A stretch of DNA of 64,000 nt from Candidatus Methanomethylicota archaeon. Lineage in GTDB: Archaea; Thermoproteota; Methanomethylicia; Culexarchaeales; Culexarchaeaceae. A program made the translations under genes and the position numbers. This document shows, one piece after another, positions 9,143 through 18,268 of this stretch. Each line of letters begins with the position of its first letter. Position 1 is the first letter of the stretch. Where the stretch lies: assembly GCA_020833005.1 (NCBI GenBank), contig JAJHRD010000002.1, forward strand, positions 1-64,000, given 5' to 3'. A model generated the notes under the pieces. The model was not told where the DNA came from. It did no database searches and worked only from the letters and a program-made list of their open reading frames with translations.

Positions 9143-10966
9143 TTATGGCACTGTGACACTTTTAGCTAAATTCCTAGGTTTATCAGGGTCAAGCCCCTTC
9201 TCAACGGCAACATAGTATGCAAAGAGCTGTAATGGAACAATATATGGTATTGGACTTAAGACATCAGGTATACCCTTAGGCATAGGTATATGGTGATCAG
9301 CCAACCCAATGATCTCCCTATCATCCTCCTCACATAAAGCTATGACTTCAGCCCCCCTAGCCTTCATCTCCATAATATTACCAATAATCTCCTTCCTAGT
9401 GGAATCCCTTGGAGCAATGAATATCACTGGAACCCCCTTCTCAACAATACTTATTGGGCCATGCTTAGATTCAGCTGCACTGAAAGCCAGTGAGGGGGTG
9501 TATGTTATCTCGAGAAGCTTCAATCTACCCTCAAGGGCTGTGGCAACATTTATCCCCCTACCAAGGAATAGGAATAAATTCTTCTTAGCATAACGTTTAG
9601 CTAGAAGCTTAACATTATCAGCACAAGAATTTAAAACTCTACCAATAACTTCAGGCATACCCTTAAGGCTATCCCTAAGTGAATCCGACTCCTGCTGGGA
9701 AAGCTTCCCCCTCAAATTTGCAACCCTCATAGCCAATTGAGCTAAAACAATGAGCTGAGAAGTGAATGTCTTCGTGGCTGCAACGCCAATCTCAGGGCCA
9801 GATTGCTGAACAATGTAAGCCCTTGAAACCCTAGTGAGAGTTGAACCAACAGTGTTGGTTAAGCCTAGAACTGTGGCAGCCCTCATCCTAGCATGATCCA
9901 CAGCCCTCAAAACATCATAAGTCTCACCAGACTGACTCACTGCCAAAATAACATCATCAATGCCAACGGAATCACCATACTGCTCCAGAAACTCAGAAGC
10001 CACCACGGGGAAAGCTGCAACCCTAGCAATCTTGGAGAACATGTATGAAGCAGCTAAACATGCATGATATGAAGTACCGCAAGCCACCAAGAAAACCCTC
10101 TCACCACGATCAATAAATCTTGAAAGCAAATCCAAATACTGCTCCTGAAGTCTAAGGGCATTCCTAAGACTCAGCGGTTGCTCATAAATTTCCTTAAGCA
10201 TGAAGTGTGGGTAACCTTGCTTCTCAGCCAACTCAATACTCCAATCCACAGTGAAAGGCTTCTTAAGGACAATTTCACCATCAGATATCCTCCTAAACTC
10301 AACACCACCAAGACTTAGAACTGCTATTTCACCATTATCCATGGAGATAAAGTTCCTAGTATATTCGAGGATTGCAGGTATATCTGAAGCGCAATAGTAT
10401 GCTCCATCACCAATCCCAACAATCAATGGACTCTCATTCCTAGCGCAAATTATCTTGTCAGGCTCAACCGTCGAGATGACTGCTATGGCATAGGATCCCC
10501 TAAGCCTCCTAACAGCTTGGAGGACAGCTTCATAAAGATTTAAACCAGACTTAACCCCCTCCTCAATCAAGTGTGGGATAACCTCAGTATCTGTTCTTGA
10601 AGTGAATTTATGCCCCCTATCCTCAAGCTCCCTCTTCAACTCCAAGAAGTTCTCTATAACACCATTATGTACAACGGCAATAGTACCACTACAATCCAAA
10701 TGTGGATGAGCATTCTCCCTACTTGGAGCACCATGAGTAGCCCACCTAGTATGAGCTATACCCAAACTTCCAGGCATATCCATAAAATTTAGCCTAGAAT
10801 TAATATCATCAATCTTACCGGAATCCTTCTTCAAATACAATTTACCGCCATAAATTGTAGCCATACCAGCAGAATCATACCCCCTATACTCAAGCCTCTT
10901 CAAACCACTAAACAGTATTGGAGCCGCCAAACCACTGGAGAGTATACAGCCAATTATGCCACACAT
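9143..10966 (-). CDS. glmS: Glutamine-fructose-6-phosphate aminotransferase
   Basis: 607 residues, the usual length. It makes glucosamine-6-phosphate from fructose-6-phosphate and glutamine, the first committed step to UDP-GlcNAc. The catalytic cysteine follows the initiator Met (MCGIIGC), and the class II glutaminase domain shows LEYRGYDSAG and AHTRWATHG. Two SIS domains follow (about residues 280-420 and 455-600) with ACGTSYHA, SQSGETYD and the C-terminal KSVTVP ending typical of GlmS. GlmM (57.9 kb) and a GlmU-like enzyme (38.7 kb) complete the pathway elsewhere in the window. Confidence 0.97.
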   Translation of the reverse strand: MCGIIGCILSSGLAAPILFSGLKRLEYRGYDSAGMATIYGGKLYLKKDSGKIDDINSRLNFMDMPGSLGIAHTRWATHGAPSRENAHPHLDCSGTIAVVHNGVIENFLELKRELEDRGHKFTSRTDTEVIPHLIEEGVKSGLNLYEAVLQAVRRLRGSYAIAVISTVEPDKIICARNESPLIVGIGDGAYYCASDIPAILEYTRNFISMDNGEIAVLSLGGVEFRRISDGEIVLKKPFTVDWSIELAEKQGYPHFMLKEIYEQPLSLRNALRLQEQYLDLLSRFIDRGERVFLVACGTSYHACLAASYMFSKIARVAAFPVVASEFLEQYGDSVGIDDVILAVSQSGETYDVLRAVDHARMRAATVLGLTNTVGSTLTRVSRAYIVQQSGPEIGVAATKTFTSQLIVLAQLAMRVANLRGKLSQQESDSLRDSLKGMPEVIGRVLNSCADNVKLLAKRYAKKNLFLFLGRGINVATALEGRLKLLEITYTPSLAFSAAESKHGPISIVEKGVPVIFIAPRDSTRKEIIGNIMEMKARGAEVIALCEEDDREIIGLADHHIPMPKGIPDVLSPIPYIVPLQLFAYYVAVEKGLDPDKPRNLAKSVTVP

Positions 10967-11061
10967 CCCAATACACCAAGTAAACTTGTTTTAAGTAAAA
11001 AACAGTTAAAATAATTTCTACGAAACAAACTTAAAAGCTTTACCATAAGATAGTAATAGGC

Positions 11062-12771
11062 TCAAATAACGTTAGCCAAACATCTAAATAGGTAATTCAA
11101 TTGACTTAAAACTGCAAGGGATATTATCGATGAACGCATCCTAGAACCAATACCCCTTGAACTTGAAACCCAATACACTAGCATTGCAGAATAAACTTCG
11201 AGGGGGAGGTTGAATAAAACCCTACTCTGAAGCATACCATCGAGAAATGGGTAGGCAATTGAAGATGCAATTACCGTAAACCTCAAAATATCATCACAAA
11301 CCCCACGGGACGGAGCCAACAGAGCCATTAAAGCTGAAATTAACGTGAAGAAGTTAAGTTGGAAACCACCATAAAGTATGAAGCCAATGAAGAATGAGTT
11401 ATACCAGTAATTGTATAGGTTGCTGAGATTTAAAGCTCTAAACAAACCATAAATAACCCAAAACTGACTACCACCGGGAATTAGGAGGACTAAAGCCAGG
11501 GGGATTGATGGAGCCAACATCAAAAATACACCATAATACTCCCTTAAAACCCCAACAACCCCCCTAAATTTGAAAATGGAGTATAAGAGGAATAGGGCTA
11601 GGGAACCTGAAAACTGAAAATAAGTCCATGGGTGAATAAGTAAAGCCAAATTATAGAGGACCACAGCAAAAATCAATGCAACCCTAGACTTGGAATGGAT
11701 ATGCAAAAACAATAGGGATAATGATAGGAATATGAATATCAATGCAGAAACATTGGCTAGAAAGTATGAATACATGTTAACTGAAATCTTAAAACCAATG
11801 GAAGTAAATAATGCGGAAATAGAGGCTAGCCTCGAATCCCCAAAACCCATCCAAACAACCATGAAAATTGAGAAGACCAATAATGGGTTAAGTATGATTG
11901 GAGCAAAAGTCACGGTAGTCCTAACATCAAAACCAAATAAACACTTAAACACATATAGAATTGGAATGAGGAGAGGCCTAGAACCACCAAAGAATCTGAA
12001 TACACTCCAAGGATTAGCTTCAAACCCCCTCAAAGCCTCCTCATAATACCTGAAATCAACACCCACAGGATAGAAGTTTGGATTTAAGGATGGAATATAG
12101 GGGTATAGGGATGCTGCAACGGAAATCACAATTGACGCTGAGAGAATAGCGAAATCCACAATAGATTTACGTGAAAACAAACCATCAATCGATAAACCCC
12201 CAAACCTAATATTAAGAAAACTTAGCAATGGCTTAAGAATCCAAAAGTATAACATGAAAACCAACACCATCGGAGACGAGGAGGAAAGCAGCGATGACGA
12301 CGACAACTCGAGGAAAGCCAAATCATAAATTAATGGGACTTTAAGATTCAAAGGATACAGGAAAACCCAATAAACTAAGCTGATGAACTCGAAAATGCAT
12401 AAGATAATTATCATTGAGAGAACTGTCCAACCATCAAAACCAAACTCATATAAAAACAATATGAAGGTGGAGAAGGCATAAATTAAAGTTGCCCACCCAA
12501 AACCAAAAATGGCATAAGAAGCCAATGCAACGGCTATTGAAGCTAGGGAAGCATAAAACCCCCTAAAAACCATGTAAAGCAATAAAGCTGAAGAGAAGAT
12601 TACACTTATAAACCATAGGAGCTGAGGAGCGTTAAACCTAACCAAACTAGTAACCCTATGAATTGTAACCCAACAATTAAACCCAAATAGATCCGATAAA
12701 AGCAAGAGGGAAGTAAAAATGTTGAAAGCAGAAATGAAGTTTATAATCCTATTAAAATGGGAAGTGGACAT
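11062..12771 (-). CDS. Large polytopic membrane protein, possible GT-C glycosyltransferase
   Basis: 569 residues with at least twelve hydrophobic segments. After the first five helices there is a Ser-rich stretch (LELSSSSLLSSSSPM), then the extracytoplasmic loop YPVGVDFRYYEEALRGFEAN that carries acidic and aromatic residues. That arrangement, an acidic loop early in a many-helix protein, resembles GT-C polyprenyl-phosphate sugar transferases such as mannosyltransferases. No diagnostic motif makes it certain. Upstream on the same strand sits the Ig-repeat surface protein, which would be a plausible glycosylation substrate; that link is inference. Confidence 0.5.
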   Translation of the reverse strand: MSTSHFNRIINFISAFNIFTSLLLLSDLFGFNCWVTIHRVTSLVRFNAPQLLWFISVIFSSALLLYMVFRGFYASLASIAVALASYAIFGFGWATLIYAFSTFILFLYEFGFDGWTVLSMIIILCIFEFISLVYWVFLYPLNLKVPLIYDLAFLELSSSSLLSSSSPMVLVFMLYFWILKPLLSFLNIRFGGLSIDGLFSRKSIVDFAILSASIVISVAASLYPYIPSLNPNFYPVGVDFRYYEEALRGFEANPWSVFRFFGGSRPLLIPILYVFKCLFGFDVRTTVTFAPIILNPLLVFSIFMVVWMGFGDSRLASISALFTSIGFKISVNMYSYFLANVSALIFIFLSLSLLFLHIHSKSRVALIFAVVLYNLALLIHPWTYFQFSGSLALFLLYSIFKFRGVVGVLREYYGVFLMLAPSIPLALVLLIPGGSQFWVIYGLFRALNLSNLYNYWYNSFFIGFILYGGFQLNFFTLISALMALLAPSRGVCDDILRFTVIASSIAYPFLDGMLQSRVLFNLPLEVYSAMLVYWVSSSRGIGSRMRSSIISLAVLSQLNYLFRCLANVI

Positions 12772-12820
12772 AAGGAAGCACCAAATAAAAAATTTGGGGG
12801 TTTAGGGTGCACTGGTAGCC

Positions 12821-14134
12821 CTAAAATCTCCTACTCAATATGATTATTATCACCAACACCACTATCAATACCACTATTGGTATTATTATCGTGTAAGACC
12901 ATGTTGGAACGGGGGGTGCTGGTGGAGCCTCAACGGTAACAGTAACTTCAGTGGAAGATACACCCTCACAAACAGCCTTAAACTTATAGCTACCAGCAAT
13001 ATCTATCCGATACGGGAATACAGCCTTACCATCAGAATCAGTGTACTTCTCAAGTTGCTTAACCCCATCCACATACAACTCAACCTTCCTATTAGCCATA
13101 ACATTACCATACTGATCCTTAACCACAACAGTCACAGTGACAGACTCACCAGTATATATCTTAGTCCTATCAACACTAATGGAAACTGACGTAACCGCTG
13201 GTGGAGGAACATACTTCGAAACAGTTATAGTGATTGTTGGAGACTTAACAACTCCAGAGGCAACATAAACTGTGAAGCTACCGAAATCTTTGAATGTATA
13301 CTTGAATGTGGCTGTGCCTGAGGAGTCTGAAACCTTAGAGTCAACCTTAACCCCATTCACATATAGATCCAATGTTACACCAGCCATCCCAGCGCCATAC
13401 TGATCCAAAGCAGTAGCGGAGAACATTACGGTTTGATACTGAATTATGGATGTGGCATTTGCAGATAAAGTTATGGACGTCAATACTGGTGGAATCCTAG
13501 CCACAGTGATAGTTACAATGTTCGATGAAACCCCAGCTGAAGATGCATATACGCTGAAAGTGCCAGCATTACTGAAAACAACTGTGAAGAAGGCTTTACC
13601 ATCAGAACCAGTGGTCTTAGTGGCATACCTAACCCCATCCACAAGCAAATCCACATCCACACCAGCCATAACATTACCATACTGATCCTTAACAGTAGCC
13701 GTAAACCCAACAACCCCACCAGCCAATACAGTAGTGACATTCGCAGCGAGCAATATTGAGGAAACTTTTGGTAGAGCTATTATGTTGAATTGATATGTTG
13801 CAAGACTGCCAGTATAGTCATCCTTAGCGTAAACAGTATACTTGCCAAGAGGCCAATCCATGGGTATCGTTATACTTACACTTCCAGAACCGGTGGAACT
13901 TGCAGTTAACTCATCAACATACCTAACATTGTTTGATGGATCATTAACTTGAATTGCAACCTTCCTATTAGGGGTAGCCCCACTAACGGTGATGGTTAAT
14001 GTGGAGCCAGGATAGTAATTGTCCTTATCAGTTTTAACTTGAAAAACACCTGCAGAAATTGATTTAATGGGGAGGAGCATGTACACTAGGAATAACGCTA
14101 GAATTATGGTATATGTGAGCTTTCTGCATTCCAA
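12821..14134 (-). CDS. Secreted surface protein with tandem Ig-like domains
   Basis: 437 residues. An N-terminal signal segment (TYTIILALFLVYMLLPIKS) is followed by an opening domain (about 30-120) and three tandem Big-type Ig-like repeats of about 93 residues. Each repeat contains a KDQYGNVMA- or LDQYGAGMA-type motif, then a VDLLVDGV-type strand and an SDGKAFF-type strand. After a Pro-rich linker comes one C-terminal helix (TIIIPIVVLIVVLVIIIILS) ending in basic residues, which anchors the protein with the repeats outside. It is probably a cell-surface or adhesion protein. The gene 13 bases upstream is co-oriented and likely its partner. Confidence 0.78.
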   Translation of the reverse strand: MECRKLTYTIILALFLVYMLLPIKSISAGVFQVKTDKDNYYPGSTLTITVSGATPNRKVAIQVNDPSNNVRYVDELTASSTGSGSVSITIPMDWPLGKYTVYAKDDYTGSLATYQFNIIALPKVSSILLAANVTTVLAGGVVGFTATVKDQYGNVMAGVDVDLLVDGVRYATKTTGSDGKAFFTVVFSNAGTFSVYASSAGVSSNIVTITVARIPPVLTSITLSANATSIIQYQTVMFSATALDQYGAGMAGVTLDLYVNGVKVDSKVSDSSGTATFKYTFKDFGSFTVYVASGVVKSPTITITVSKYVPPPAVTSVSISVDRTKIYTGESVTVTVVVKDQYGNVMANRKVELYVDGVKQLEKYTDSDGKAVFPYRIDIAGSYKFKAVCEGVSSTEVTVTVEAPPAPPVPTWSYTIIIPIVVLIVVLVIIIILSRRF

Positions 14135-14147
14135 TACTTCCTCCCCC

Positions 14148-14684
14148 CTATCCAGTCACTTGAAATGTGAATGTTACCCCTTCACCCAGTATTACGCCAC
14201 CCTTCTCCAACCAATTACTCCAAAGGAATATCTTCACAGTATAGGTTCCTGTGGGGGCATTCATTGGTATACTATAGCCTATGCCTGCAGTGGAAGTCCC
14301 ACCTGGAGGGATCTCATGACCTACAAATCCTATAAACACTGGAGTATTCCCATAAAGTATCTCAACAATGTATAGGTATTTTGTTGGCGTAGTGTAATAG
14401 TAGTAGTAAGTGTAGTAATAGTAGTAGGCTGTGGCCATCTCTATTGTGGCATTAACAATGACCATCTCTCCACGGGCGAAAGTCGTCTTCGGAGCCCCAA
14501 CCCTATCAGTAGTTGCATATCTAGTTATCCTTAAGGGTTTACCTTGCTCGGGAGCTATGAATGCGAATAGACCACTAAGATATGTTGAGAATAATACCCC
14601 GAAGGCTATTATTGATATTACTATGACTGCTATACGCTTCTCATCTAAAACAATCTCAATAACCTTCTCATTTCCTTCACTCAA
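14148..14684 (-). CDS. Membrane-anchored extracellular protein with Tyr tract
   Basis: 178 residues. A charged cytoplasmic N-terminus leads into one membrane helix (about residues 17-42). The rest is an extracytoplasmic beta-rich domain that ends in TGTYTVKIFLW...GVTFTFQV, reminiscent of an Ig-like fold. Residues 90-102 read YYYYYTYYYYYTT, encoded by a near-perfect TAC/TAT repeat that appears as a (TAG)n-like microsatellite on the plus strand. Such a tract can change length by slippage. It is 13 bases upstream of the Ig-repeat protein and probably forms an operon with it. I do not recognise a named family. Confidence 0.62.
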   Translation of the reverse strand: MSEGNEKVIEIVLDEKRIAVIVISIIAFGVLFSTYLSGLFAFIAPEQGKPLRITRYATTDRVGAPKTTFARGEMVIVNATIEMATAYYYYYTYYYYYTTPTKYLYIVEILYGNTPVFIGFVGHEIPPGGTSTAGIGYSIPMNAPTGTYTVKIFLWSNWLEKGGVILGEGVTFTFQVTG

Positions 14685-14768
14685 ATCTACATCACCAAAT
14701 TTGAATCAACAAAACATTATGGGAATGTTTAAATATAAAACTTTCCGTTGAAAAATGGAAATTTAAAT

Positions 14769-15536
14769 TTAGAATGGTCTACCAAATAAATGCCCCCTAG
14801 ACTTAGCCTCAATTATATATTTTACAAGATTTTCAGAAGCTTCATTAAGTAGCCTCTCACCAAGATCTAAACTAGCCTTAGATGGATCACCCAAATACCC
14901 CATCCCACCAGTATGACTCCACATATCCATTAATGGTATCTGCACCTTAGATTTCACAGAAACATATTTTGAAGTAGCTTTAACTGCTGGAACACCTCGA
15001 TAATCAATGCTTGGTTTGAAATTCAAGTTTATGATTATTGATGTCTCCATTGGACCTGCATGATCAGTAAAACCCTCAGATATTAGGTCAAACCAATTTA
15101 CAATGGCCACCATAATTGAATCTTCATCCCTAAGCTTAATTGCCGCAGCCTTCAATGGAGCTTCATTCCCACCATGACCATTCAACAGCAATATATTCTT
15201 AAAACCACAATTTGCAAGGGATTTACAGACCTCATATATCAATTCAATCATAGATTCGCAGCTTAAGCTTATAGTTCCGGGGAAGTTTATATGTTCACCT
15301 GAACATCCAAACCTAATTCTAGGCCCAATCAGAACCCTAAAACCTAAGTTGTTAAGCTTCATGGCAGTTCTCAAAGCTATGGCTTCAGCTATCATGGTAT
15401 CAGTCGATAACGGGAGGTGTGGACCGTGAGACTCCATAGACCCAACTGGAACTATAACTACACACCAATCGCTGAGTAAACTATTCAAATCCTCGTAGGT
15501 TAAATATTCAATGAACAATTTATCCATAGCAATCAC
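14769..15536 (-). CDS. Creatininase-family amidohydrolase
   Basis: 255 residues. The creatininase signature is present: VPVGSMESHGPHLPLSTDT supplies the Glu/His/Asp metal ligands, followed by NGHGGNEAPL and AGPMETS. Family members include creatininase, MftE and archaeal ArfB, the formamide hydrolase of riboflavin and F420 biosynthesis. In an archaeon ArfB is the most attractive guess, but sequence motifs alone do not separate these. The start is probably the second Met (15527). It is divergent from the PurN-fusion gene across about 60 bases. Confidence 0.8.
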   Translation of the reverse strand: MIAMDKLFIEYLTYEDLNSLLSDWCVVIVPVGSMESHGPHLPLSTDTMIAEAIALRTAMKLNNLGFRVLIGPRIRFGCSGEHINFPGTISLSCESMIELIYEVCKSLANCGFKNILLLNGHGGNEAPLKAAAIKLRDEDSIMVAIVNWFDLISEGFTDHAGPMETSIIINLNFKPSIDYRGVPAVKATSKYVSVKSKVQIPLMDMWSHTGGMGYLGDPSKASLDLGERLLNEASENLVKYIIEAKSRGHLFGRPF

Positions 15537-15586
15537 ATGGATAAATTAATCTCCAAATTAAGCATATAAATTATTGGGTGTGTGGT

Positions 15587-16615
15587 GTGGGAAAGCTTAG
15601 GATAGGTGTTTTGGGTTCAACCCGTGGAACTGATTTGGAGGGGATATTTAAAGCAATAGATGAGGGGAGACTTAGAGATGTGGAAATAGTATGTGTGATA
15701 AGCAATAAGAAGGATGCATATATACTTGAGAGGGCTAGGCAGAGAGGGGTTGAAGCAATATTCATAGATCCAAAGGGGAAGGATAGGGAGAGCTACGATA
15801 AGGAGGTTGCCGCAGAATTGGATAAACGTGGAGTTGACTTAATACTGCTAATAGGTTATATGAGGATACTTAGCCCATGGTTTGTGAACAAGTATAAGTG
15901 GAGGATAATGAACATCCACCCATCACTACTACCAGCCTTCGCAGGTGGAATGGATCTAGAAGTACATAAGGCAGTATTGGATTATGGGGTGAAAGTTACT
16001 GGATGTACACTACATTTTGTGGATGAAGGTGTGGATACTGGACCAATAATACTCCAAAAAGCTGTACCAGTAGAGGAGGATGATACACCAGAAACATTAA
16101 AACCAAAAGTTCAGAAAGCTGAGCAAGAGATCATAATTGAAGCCATAAAACTATTCCAGGAGGGGAGACTAAAAGTTGAGGGTAGGAGGGTGAAGATACT
16201 TCCAGCAAAAACAGACATAGAACACGGATTGAGTGTAGGAATGAAGTTGACGGAAGAGTATAAGGTGGGGGAAGAGCATGCAGCTAAAAACGTGGGATCG
16301 GGGGATGTTAAGGTTCTATCAACACCATCAATGATTGCATTCATGGAGATAACATCAAACAAACTTGCACAGCAACACTTACCAGAAGGATATGTGACTG
16401 TTGGATCTGGAATAAATGTGAGACATTTAAATCCTGCACCTGTAGGAGAGAATATCAAAGTAACTTCAGAAATAATTGGGATAGATGGGAGGAAGATAAA
16501 ATTCAAAGTGACGGCAACATGGAGAGACATATTAATTGGCGAGGGGGAACATGAGAGAGTGATAGTTAACGCAGAAAACTTCATTAAAAGGTTATCTGAA
16601 AAGTTACGTGTATAA
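15587..16615 (+). CDS. PurN formyltransferase fused to FlK-type hotdog thioesterase
   Basis: A single uninterrupted protein of 342 residues with two domains. Residues 3-205 are a phosphoribosylglycinamide formyltransferase: VLGSTRGTDLEGI at the start, catalytic N109 and H111 in NIHPSLLPAF, and D150 in DEGVDTGPII. Residues 208-335 match the fluoroacetyl-CoA thioesterase (FlK) hotdog family. T246 (STPSM), E254 (FMEIT) and H280 (NVRHL) have exactly the 8- and 26-residue spacing of FlK T42, E50 and H76. I chose the GTG at 15587 because a TATA-like element near 15564-15570 fits a leaderless transcript there; the frame opens at 15578. The function of the thioesterase half in purine synthesis is unknown. 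Confidence 0.85.
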   Translation: MGKLRIGVLGSTRGTDLEGIFKAIDEGRLRDVEIVCVISNKKDAYILERARQRGVEAIFIDPKGKDRESYDKEVAAELDKRGVDLILLIGYMRILSPWFVNKYKWRIMNIHPSLLPAFAGGMDLEVHKAVLDYGVKVTGCTLHFVDEGVDTGPIILQKAVPVEEDDTPETLKPKVQKAEQEIIIEAIKLFQEGRLKVEGRRVKILPAKTDIEHGLSVGMKLTEEYKVGEEHAAKNVGSGDVKVLSTPSMIAFMEITSNKLAQQHLPEGYVTVGSGINVRHLNPAPVGENIKVTSEIIGIDGRKIKFKVTATWRDILIGEGEHERVIVNAENFIKRLSEKLRV

Positions 16616-16633
16616 CAAGCTTGGGGGGACAAA

Positions 16634-17053
16634 ATGCGTAGGAAACGTAAATCCATATTCGATGAATTCTTCGGGGAACCATTATTTGATGAATGGGATG
16701 AAATATTCAAGAAATTTGAAAATCTAAACATCCCAAGCGGCTACTCAATAACAATAACACAAACAGGGGATAAGACCGAGATACACGTGAAAGCAGGTGA
16801 AGATGTAGATGTTGATGAATTGAAGAGGGAATTGGAATTAAAGTATCCGGGGGCAAAGATATACATAGAAGGGGGGAGGAAGTCTAGGATGATAGAGGAG
16901 ATAAGTGAAAACGAGGAGAAATCTGAGAAGGGCGAGGGGAAGCATAAAGGGGGAAGGGAGAGTGCCAATATAATGGATATTCTTAGTAAAGGTAAAGCCG
17001 ACATAAAAATCGTAGAAGAAGATGAAGAAGACAAGAAAATGAAGAGAAAGTGA
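16634..17053 (+). CDS. Small charged archaeal protein, unknown function
   Basis: 139 residues. The first 80 form an ordered-looking unit: an aromatic and acidic helix (SIFDEFFGEPLFDEWDEIFK), then beta strands SITITQTGDKTEIHVKAGE and a VDELKRELELKYPGAKIYIEGG segment. The remainder is a highly charged, probably disordered tail rich in Lys and Glu, ending EDEEDKKMKRK. It starts 18 bases after the PurN-FlK gene, so co-transcription is likely. I do not recognise the family. The aromatic N-terminus resembles small heat-shock leader segments only superficially. Confidence 0.6.
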   Translation: MRRKRKSIFDEFFGEPLFDEWDEIFKKFENLNIPSGYSITITQTGDKTEIHVKAGEDVDVDELKRELELKYPGAKIYIEGGRKSRMIEEISENEEKSEKGEGKHKGGRESANIMDILSKGKADIKIVEEDEEDKKMKRK

Positions 17054-17061
17054 GGGTAAAG

Positions 17062-17070
17062 TATATATAG
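17062..17070 (+). promoter_or_regulatory. TATA box for leaderless ECF operon
   Basis: TATATATAG with an upstream GGTAAAG that can serve as a BRE lies 24-31 bases before the GTG start at 17093. This is the archaeal spacing for transcription starting at or next to the start codon, and there is no Shine-Dalgarno sequence before that GTG. Confidence 0.6.
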
Positions 17071-17092
17071 GGAGTAGGCAAAATTACCTATT

Positions 17093-17626
17093 GTGAAAAC
17101 TAGGCAATTAGCTTTAACCGCAAATCTAGCAGCAATTCCAGTGGCTTTAAGAATAATTAAGCATAATATTGTTGGAGCTATCCCAATAATAAACTTCCCA
17201 GTGGCATTTGCATTAATTTCAGGAGCCCTCCTAGGACCATTAAATGGATTCATAGTGGGATTGCTCAGCTTCCTAGTTTCAGATATATTCCTAGGATTGG
17301 GATACTGGACTATATTCACAAGCTTAACATGTGGAATTATTGGGTTAATAGGTGGATTTATGTGGAGGGGGAGAAACCCATGCAGATTAGAATTATTGGC
17401 GGTAACATTGATGTTAACCTTCACATACGACATATTAACATCAATACTGCTATATGCAATATTCATGCCCCTCCAAGAAGCTGTGATTATGGGTTTAATT
17501 GGATTATTCCTACCAGCAATGGGTGGAACACTCTACGCCATGGGGCCAATAGTTGAATTGTCAACGGCAATCCTAGTATCAATACTACTACCAAAGGTTA
17601 GGGGGGTGAGGATAAATGAGGGGTAA
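17093..17626 (+). CDS. ECF transporter substrate-binding S component
   Basis: 177 residues with about six membrane segments. The opening RQLALTANLAAIPVALR, then INFPVAFALISGALLGPLNGFIVGLLSFLVSD, is the typical pattern of the energy-coupling factor S-component family (helix 1 with the Ala-rich T-component contact surface, then the G-P-x-x-G loop). These proteins bind a vitamin or metal and work with a shared EcfT/EcfA module that is not in this window. The next gene overlaps by 11 bases and encodes a DUF4430 protein, a transcobalamin-like domain, which hints at a corrinoid or related ligand. GTG start. Confidence 0.8.
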   Translation: MKTRQLALTANLAAIPVALRIIKHNIVGAIPIINFPVAFALISGALLGPLNGFIVGLLSFLVSDIFLGLGYWTIFTSLTCGIIGLIGGFMWRGRNPCRLELLAVTLMLTFTYDILTSILLYAIFMPLQEAVIMGLIGLFLPAMGGTLYAMGPIVELSTAILVSILLPKVRGVRINEG

Positions 17627-18233
17627 AGTATACTGGGCTACAATAATCATACTATTCATATGGGCTTTATCATCCACAGCATTCGCCACATACTACTACA
17701 CAAAAATGATGGAATTATCATCATATGCTAGAAACCTGGAAGAAAACATAAGGCAAGTTAGAGTGTACATGGAAAAACTAACATCAAATGTGATGAAAGC
17801 CATGGAATATGCCAGCTTAAGTGGAAATCAAGAAATAGCTAAAGTAATAGAAGAAATTGGAAATGACACCATAAAAGTGAATAGGGTATTGGGTGGGGAA
17901 ATCAAGATAAAAATACTTTTGGATTACGGTAATGGAAGCAGAGTTTGGTATAATGAAACAATAATAAGCAATGGGGAAACCCTATTTAAAGCCATGACAA
18001 AAGCATTGAAGGTAACGTATAAGACATATCAATATGGGGTATTCATAGAATCCATAAACAACGTATACAACGACCCAAACAGAAACATGTACTGGATGTG
18101 GTGGAGATGGGATTCGGAGAAGAAGATATGGATCCTTGGATCAATATCATGCGACAAATACATACCAGTAAATGGCGAAATATTCGCATGGAAGTATAGT
18201 AACGTAATGGAATGGCCTCCAAAACCACCATAA
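17616..18233 (+). CDS. Membrane-anchored DUF4430 (transcobalamin-like) protein
   Basis: 205 residues: an N-terminal membrane anchor or signal (about 5-28), a helical coiled segment (35-80), then a C-terminal beta domain. The segment GETLFKAMTKALKVTYKTY, followed by GVFIESINNV, MYWMWWRWDSEKKIW and GEIFAWKYS, fits DUF4430, the C-terminal fold of transcobalamin and intrinsic factor. In that fold a short aromatic-rich hairpin holds the ligand. It overlaps the ECF S-component gene by 11 bases, so it is likely an extracytoplasmic capture protein for that transporter. Ligand identity is inference. Confidence 0.7.
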   Translation: MRGKVYWATIIILFIWALSSTAFATYYYTKMMELSSYARNLEENIRQVRVYMEKLTSNVMKAMEYASLSGNQEIAKVIEEIGNDTIKVNRVLGGEIKIKILLDYGNGSRVWYNETIISNGETLFKAMTKALKVTYKTYQYGVFIESINNVYNDPNRNMYWMWWRWDSEKKIWILGSISCDKYIPVNGEIFAWKYSNVMEWPPKPP

Positions 18234-18268
18234 CACTAAAATTCAGCTTAAACCACAATTAACATGTA

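Noticed and set aside
16111-17466. Large minus-strand open frames opposite the PurN fusion and ECF genes
   Set aside because: They give Ser/Pro/Ile-rich translations without motifs, while the plus strand carries complete family signatures.
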